From contig DAIRCS010000159.1 of the NCBI GenBank assembly GCA_036796555.1, positions 1-8,732 of the forward strand: a stretch of DNA of 8,732 nt, written 5' to 3'. Positions 5,619 to 8,732 of this stretch are shown here, one piece after another. The notes beneath the pieces were generated by a model. It ran no database searches. It was not told where the DNA came from and saw only the letters and a list, made by a program, of their open reading frames with translations. Both the position numbers and the translations under genes were made by a program. Each line of letters starts with the position of its first letter. Position 1 is the stretch's first letter. This stretch comes from JAJXWB01 sp036796555 (GTDB taxonomy: Bacteria; Pseudomonadota; Alphaproteobacteria; Rhizobiales; Beijerinckiaceae).

Positions 5619-6545
5619 TTAATGTGATGGCGAACCGGCGGCCGTTTCGATGTAGAGATGGCCGGCGCGCCCGTGGAAGAACCCGTTGGCGTACGGACCG
5701 GGGGCGTCGAGCCCGCGCATCGCTCGCCTTGCCTCGGCCGCCGATATCCGGCCGTCGAGGGCGTCGCGGAAAATCCTGGCGACTGCGACCATGTCGAGCG
5801 TATGCGGCGACAGCCTGATGTCGGTCGCGCCCAGCGCGACGAGGTCGGGGATGTCGCCGGACAGGTCGACGAAGGCGTGCGACAGGGTCTGGATGCCGTT
5901 GACGGCGAGGAAGGTTGCGCCGTCGAGGGTCTTCAGCGTCATGCCGTCGGCGTCCTCCTCGCAAACGAACAGGCAATTGTCCTTGGTCCGCTCGTGGGCG
6001 CGGGCATGGTAGCAGCGGGCCGACAGGGCCAGCGACGCACGGCCGAAGCCCTGGACCTCGAAGCCCATGTTCAATTCGCGGGCGCGCGCCGCGAGAATGG
6101 CCAGCGCGGCGCGCGGCATTTCGGGCGGCGGGGCGACATGGGTCGCTCCACGCGCGGCGAGATAGGAGAGCGTCGCCTCGTTGTAGACGTTCATCAGCGG
6201 GCCCAGGCGATGCGCCCTGCGGCCCGAGGCGTGGAAGAGCGCCGTGCTGTCATTTATTTCGACTTCGCGGCCTTCCATCGCGGCAAAATCGGCGGCCATA
6301 TCGCGCTCGCGCTTGAGCATGACTTCGCCGAGCGAGGACATGACGACCTTCTTGCCGGCGCGTTCGAGCCGGTCGGCCACCTCCTCGTAGCGGCTCTCGA
6401 AAAACGGCGTGCGTTTCGAACAGACGACCTCGCCGAGATAGACCGTGTCGATCGGCGCCTCGTCGGCGATGCGCGCGTAGAAATCGAGTTTCTTTTCCGC
6501 CGGCCAGTGAAACAGGATCGGCCCGAGCGTGAGGCGAACGGTCAT
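5619..6545 (-). CDS. ubiV: UbiV, U32-family 4Fe-4S protein for O2-independent ubiquinone synthesis
   Basis: This 308-aa peptidase-U32-family protein forms a complex with UbiU that hydroxylates ubiquinone precursors without oxygen. Four cysteines match the iron-sulfur pattern known for UbiV: Cys42 in GEVVCSKRTPFFESRYEE, then Cys178, Cys191 and Cys195 in the C-X12-C-X3-C stretch (CYHARAHERTKDNC plus LFVC). The length agrees with the family (about 300 aa). The ATG at 6545 begins 2 nt after the ubiU stop and gives MTVRLTLGPILFHW; a GTG at 6557 would overlap ubiU and has no better ribosome site. Tight packing with ubiU and ubiT indicates one operon and translational coupling. The UbiV assignment over other U32 members (TrhP, RlhA) rests on the cysteine pattern, length and the ubiT/ubiU neighbours. 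Confidence 0.92.
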   Translation of the reverse strand: MTVRLTLGPILFHWPAEKKLDFYARIADEAPIDTVYLGEVVCSKRTPFFESRYEEVADRLERAGKKVVMSSLGEVMLKRERDMAADFAAMEGREVEINDSTALFHASGRRAHRLGPLMNVYNEATLSYLAARGATHVAPPPEMPRAALAILAARARELNMGFEVQGFGRASLALSARCYHARAHERTKDNCLFVCEEDADGMTLKTLDGATFLAVNGIQTLSHAFVDLSGDIPDLVALGATDIRLSPHTLDMVAVARIFRDALDGRISAAEARRAMRGLDAPGPYANGFFHGRAGHLYIETAAGSPSH

Positions 6546-6547
6546 GG

Positions 6548-7546
6548 TCAGCGCCACTTCTTGCTTGCGAACGCGCCTTCGGTCTGCTTGTGGCCTTCGG
6601 TGAGCGCGACGAGATCGGCGAGATCAGGCGCGTCGCCGGCGAGAATCGCGTCGACATTCCTGCGGAACGCGGCGACGACCGTCTTCACATAGGCGCGCGA
6701 CCGTTGCCGTCCCTCGATCTTGAACGCATGAACGCCGGCGCCGATGAGATCGGGCAGCAGGGTCGACAGATTGAGGCTGACCGGCTCCTCGAAGGCGTAA
6801 TAGGGAGTTTCGCGGCAATCGGCGCGATAGCGGCCCTTGCAGATCGTCGGATAACCGGCCTTCTCGGCGCAGGAAAAATGATCGATCTGGAAGGTGCCGA
6901 GACGTGTCGAGAGGCCGCCGTCGGCGTCGCGCTCGTAGACGACATCGGCGGCCGGCGAGCAGACACCGTCCATGTTGGTCGACAGGCCGGTCACGTAATT
7001 GGTGAGGCTGCACCGGCCTTCCACCATGAGACCGTGATTGCCGAAGATGAAGGTCTCCATCTCGCAGGGGATTTCGCCGCCGATGGCGCGGATTTCCGGC
7101 ACGGTGAGAATGCGCGGCAGCACCACGCGGCGCACGCCGAACTCGCCGCAGTAATAACGGATCGCCTCGGGCGAGGAGGCGGCGGCCTGCACCGACAGAT
7201 GAAGACGCGCCTGCGGATGGGTCCGCGCCGCATAATCGGCGACGCCGATGTCGGCGACGATGAAAGCGTCGACGCCGTATTTAACGCCGGCGTCGACCGC
7301 CTCGCGCCACAGGTCGAACTTGCCGGCCGGCGGAAACGTGTTGACGGCCAGCAGCACCTTGGCGCCGTGCGCATGCGCGTAGGCGACCGACTTTTCCATG
7401 TCGGCCGGCGTAAAGTTCAACCCGGGAAAGTTGCGGGCGTTGGTGGCGTTCTGGAAGCCGCAATAGACGGCGTCGGCGCCCGCGTCGACGGCGTCGCGCA
7501 GGGCGGCGGGCGTGCCGGCCGGGCAGATCAGCTCGGGACGGTTCAT
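6548..7546 (-). CDS. ubiU: UbiU, U32-family 4Fe-4S protein for O2-independent ubiquinone synthesis
   Basis: This 332-aa peptidase-U32 protein is the partner of UbiV in anaerobic ubiquinone ring hydroxylation. The N-terminus ELICPAGTPAALRDAVDAGA (5-24), the segment YCGFQNATNARNF (28-40), the motif EGRCSLTNYVTG (176-187), CSPAADVVY (196-204), GYPTICKGRY (231-240) and KIEGRQRSRAYV (276-287) are all U32/UbiU landmarks. By recalled alignment to E. coli UbiU, three cluster cysteines are present (Cys179, Cys196, Cys236). The position of the first ligand, seven residues before Cys179, is Gly172 in FGNHGLMVEGRC. Other cysteines (Cys161, Cys226, Cys244) lie nearby and could replace it. The ATG at 7546 overlaps the ubiT stop as ATGA, and the length matches the family. 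Confidence 0.93.
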   Translation of the reverse strand: MNRPELICPAGTPAALRDAVDAGADAVYCGFQNATNARNFPGLNFTPADMEKSVAYAHAHGAKVLLAVNTFPPAGKFDLWREAVDAGVKYGVDAFIVADIGVADYAARTHPQARLHLSVQAAASSPEAIRYYCGEFGVRRVVLPRILTVPEIRAIGGEIPCEMETFIFGNHGLMVEGRCSLTNYVTGLSTNMDGVCSPAADVVYERDADGGLSTRLGTFQIDHFSCAEKAGYPTICKGRYRADCRETPYYAFEEPVSLNLSTLLPDLIGAGVHAFKIEGRQRSRAYVKTVVAAFRRNVDAILAGDAPDLADLVALTEGHKQTEGAFASKKWR

Positions 7547-8082
7547 GCGCGGCGCCCATTCTGTTGCGCGCCGAGGCTGCGCAGGAAGTCGAGGGCGAAG
7601 CGGCCGGGCGGCCCGAACATGTCGGCCGCCTGAGCGGCGATCGAGCCGTCGACATTGTCCAGCGCGTTGCGCAGGCAGACGACCGCCTCGACATTGCCCG
7701 AAACATCGATGCCGCGCGAGAAGAACATGGCGTCGCCGTCTTCGTCGCAATCGACGAGATGCAGCAGGTCGAGAAATTTTCCGGCGATCCGCGCATCGCA
7801 AGCCGGCAGCGCGGACCGCGCGCTCGCGAAGAATTCAGGACGATCCGGCTGCGGCCGCAGCACCAGCGCGAACGGCAGGTTGACGGGATCGATCACGAAG
7901 GTGGCGCTCCGGTGCGGCCCCAGCCGATCGAACATGTCGGGCTCGTTCGTCGCGATGCGGCGCACGATGCGTGTGAGCAGAGGCTGCAGCAGGAAGAGCG
8001 GCAAGGACGGAGCGAGGCGCGTAGGCGCGGCCTCCTTCTCGCGCGCGGGCGAAGACAGCAAAATAGCCATGACATCCGGCAT
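7543..8082 (-). CDS. ubiT: UbiT, SCP2-domain lipid carrier for O2-independent ubiquinone synthesis
   Basis: This protein of up to 179 aa has an SCP2-like sterol-carrier domain (about 45-150). Landmarks are PDMFDRLGPHRSATFVIDP (48-66), PFALVLRPQ (70-78) and the strand-turn-helix MFFSRGIDVSGNVEAVVCLR (119-138). The N-terminal hydrophobic helix LPLFLLQPLL (27-36) fits membrane or lipid contact. UbiT is thought to bind ubiquinone intermediates and isoprenoid lipids for the UbiUV hydroxylases. SCP2 domains are not specific on their own; the call is decided by the 4-nt overlap with ubiU and by ubiV beyond it. Two starts are possible: ATG 8082 (no clear ribosome site) or ATG 8070, with GGA 4 nt upstream, giving MAILLSSPAREK. 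The gene is first in the cluster, with an FNR-like box upstream. Confidence 0.88.
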   Translation of the reverse strand: MPDVMAILLSSPAREKEAAPTRLAPSLPLFLLQPLLTRIVRRIATNEPDMFDRLGPHRSATFVIDPVNLPFALVLRPQPDRPEFFASARSALPACDARIAGKFLDLLHLVDCDEDGDAMFFSRGIDVSGNVEAVVCLRNALDNVDGSIAAQAADMFGPPGRFALDFLRSLGAQQNGRRA

Positions 8083-8107
8083 CTAGCATGTCGGACGTAT
8101 CATCTAC

Positions 8108-8121
8108 TTGATGCGGGACAA
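8108..8121 (-). promoter_or_regulatory. Imperfect FNR/FixK-type box upstream of ubiT
   Basis: The minus strand reads TTGTCCCGCATCAA, which matches 8 of the 10 defined bases of the FNR/Anr/FixK consensus TTGAT-N4-ATCAA, with one half-site perfect. It lies 26 nt before the ATG at 8082 and 38 nt before that at 8070. Its position upstream of an anaerobic ubiquinone operon makes control by an FNR/FixK-family activator plausible. The geometry is awkward: a box at -41.5 would place the start of transcription near 8073, which leaves almost no leader and fits only the downstream start. Confidence 0.35.
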
Positions 8122-8244
8122 GCGCGGGACGGCCACATAGGTCCGCGCAGGACCGAACGCGGCGGATGATGAGCACAAGACTTGCGCCTGGCGTCCACGC
8201 CGAGGCGCTTCATGAATGGCGTTGGGTTGGCCGCAGTCGAGGCG

Positions 8245-8277
8245 CGTGGATGGCCGGGACAAGCCCGGCCATGACGG
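8245..8277. repeat. 33-nt palindromic repeat, third copy
   Basis: This unit has a 9-bp stem ATGGCCGGG/CCCGGCCAT (8250-8258/8264-8272) around loop ACAAG. It is the same family as the pair at 2123-2233 and has the same orientation as the unit at 2201-2233. It starts 3 nt past the rpoD stop in the direction of rpoD transcription, so it may shape the rpoD 3' end. A partial inverted match (GCGTCCACGCCGAGGCGC, from 8191) about 36 nt to its left suggests a degraded partner unit. Confidence 0.7.
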
Positions 8278-8280
8278 ACG

Positions 8281-8732
<452 letters not shown>

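Noticed and set aside
5658..6692. Plus-strand open frame antisense to ubiV
   Set aside because: No domain resemblance; explained as a shadow of the U32 protein on the minus strand.
6590..7633. Plus-strand open frame of about 347 codons antisense to ubiU
   Set aside because: Shadow of ubiU, which has full family motifs on the minus strand.
8140..8154. Inverted repeat GGTCC-N5-GGACC upstream of ubiT as an operator
   Set aside because: Five base pairs in GC-rich DNA is expected by chance and there is no second supporting signal.

Overview
This GC-rich window comes from a bacterial chromosome, most likely an alphaproteobacterium of the Hyphomicrobiales (Rhizobiales) type. That placement is inference. 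It rests on the style of the sigma-70 C-terminus, a secreted DUF1236 protein, a collinear ubiT-ubiU-ubiV cluster, a tRNA with an Ile2-like body, and dispersed 33-nt palindromes of the GTCATG...CATCCACG kind. Nearly all genes lie on the minus strand. The exceptions are a metallo-beta-lactamase-fold hydrolase and a tiny biotin carrier protein.

Left part (1-4131). The first codons of an acyl-CoA dehydrogenase run off the left edge on the minus strand. A dual-specificity/tyrosine-type phosphatase (195-770, -) is divergent from an MBL-fold hydrolase (923-2115, +). The hydrolase is interrupted by 100 Ns flanked by an exact 55-nt duplication. Removing 155 nt restores one intact 345-aa reading frame, so the gap looks like two unmerged contig ends. 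A paired palindromic repeat fills the space to the convergent thiolase-like gene (2249-3787, -). A 71-aa stand-alone biotinyl carrier (3916-4131, +) is divergent from that gene. The acyl-CoA dehydrogenase, thiolase-like protein and biotin carrier all suit acyl-CoA metabolism, but they do not form one operon.

Middle (4132-5411). A roughly 275-nt stretch without a clear gene holds a hairpin and a weak coding-like remnant. Next comes an exported DUF1236 protein (4407-5078, -). A strong intrinsic terminator (about 5161-5211, -) lies between that gene and a tRNA with anticodon CAT (5334-5409, -), probably the lysidine-modified Ile2 isoacceptor.

Right part (5400-8280). On the minus strand ubiT, ubiU and ubiV are packed tightly: ubiT and ubiU overlap by ATGA, and ubiU and ubiV are 2 nt apart. 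This is the O2-independent ubiquinone hydroxylation module, in which UbiU and UbiV are 4Fe-4S U32-family proteins and UbiT is an SCP2-type lipid carrier. An imperfect FNR/FixK-like box lies upstream of ubiT. A small ORF for a single-span membrane peptide (5400-5555) follows ubiV, and its stop codon lies inside the tRNA gene. The cluster, small ORF and tRNA could therefore be one transcript ending at the terminator near 5170.

Right edge. The C-terminal regions 3-4 of the housekeeping sigma factor RpoD (8281-8732, -, 5' end outside the window) lie upstream of the ubi cluster, separated by another copy of the 33-nt palindrome.

I found no CRISPR array, transposase or defence system. The points most worth a second look are the substituted iron-sulfur cysteine in UbiU, the ubiV-small ORF-tRNA arrangement, and the artefactual gap in the MBL gene.
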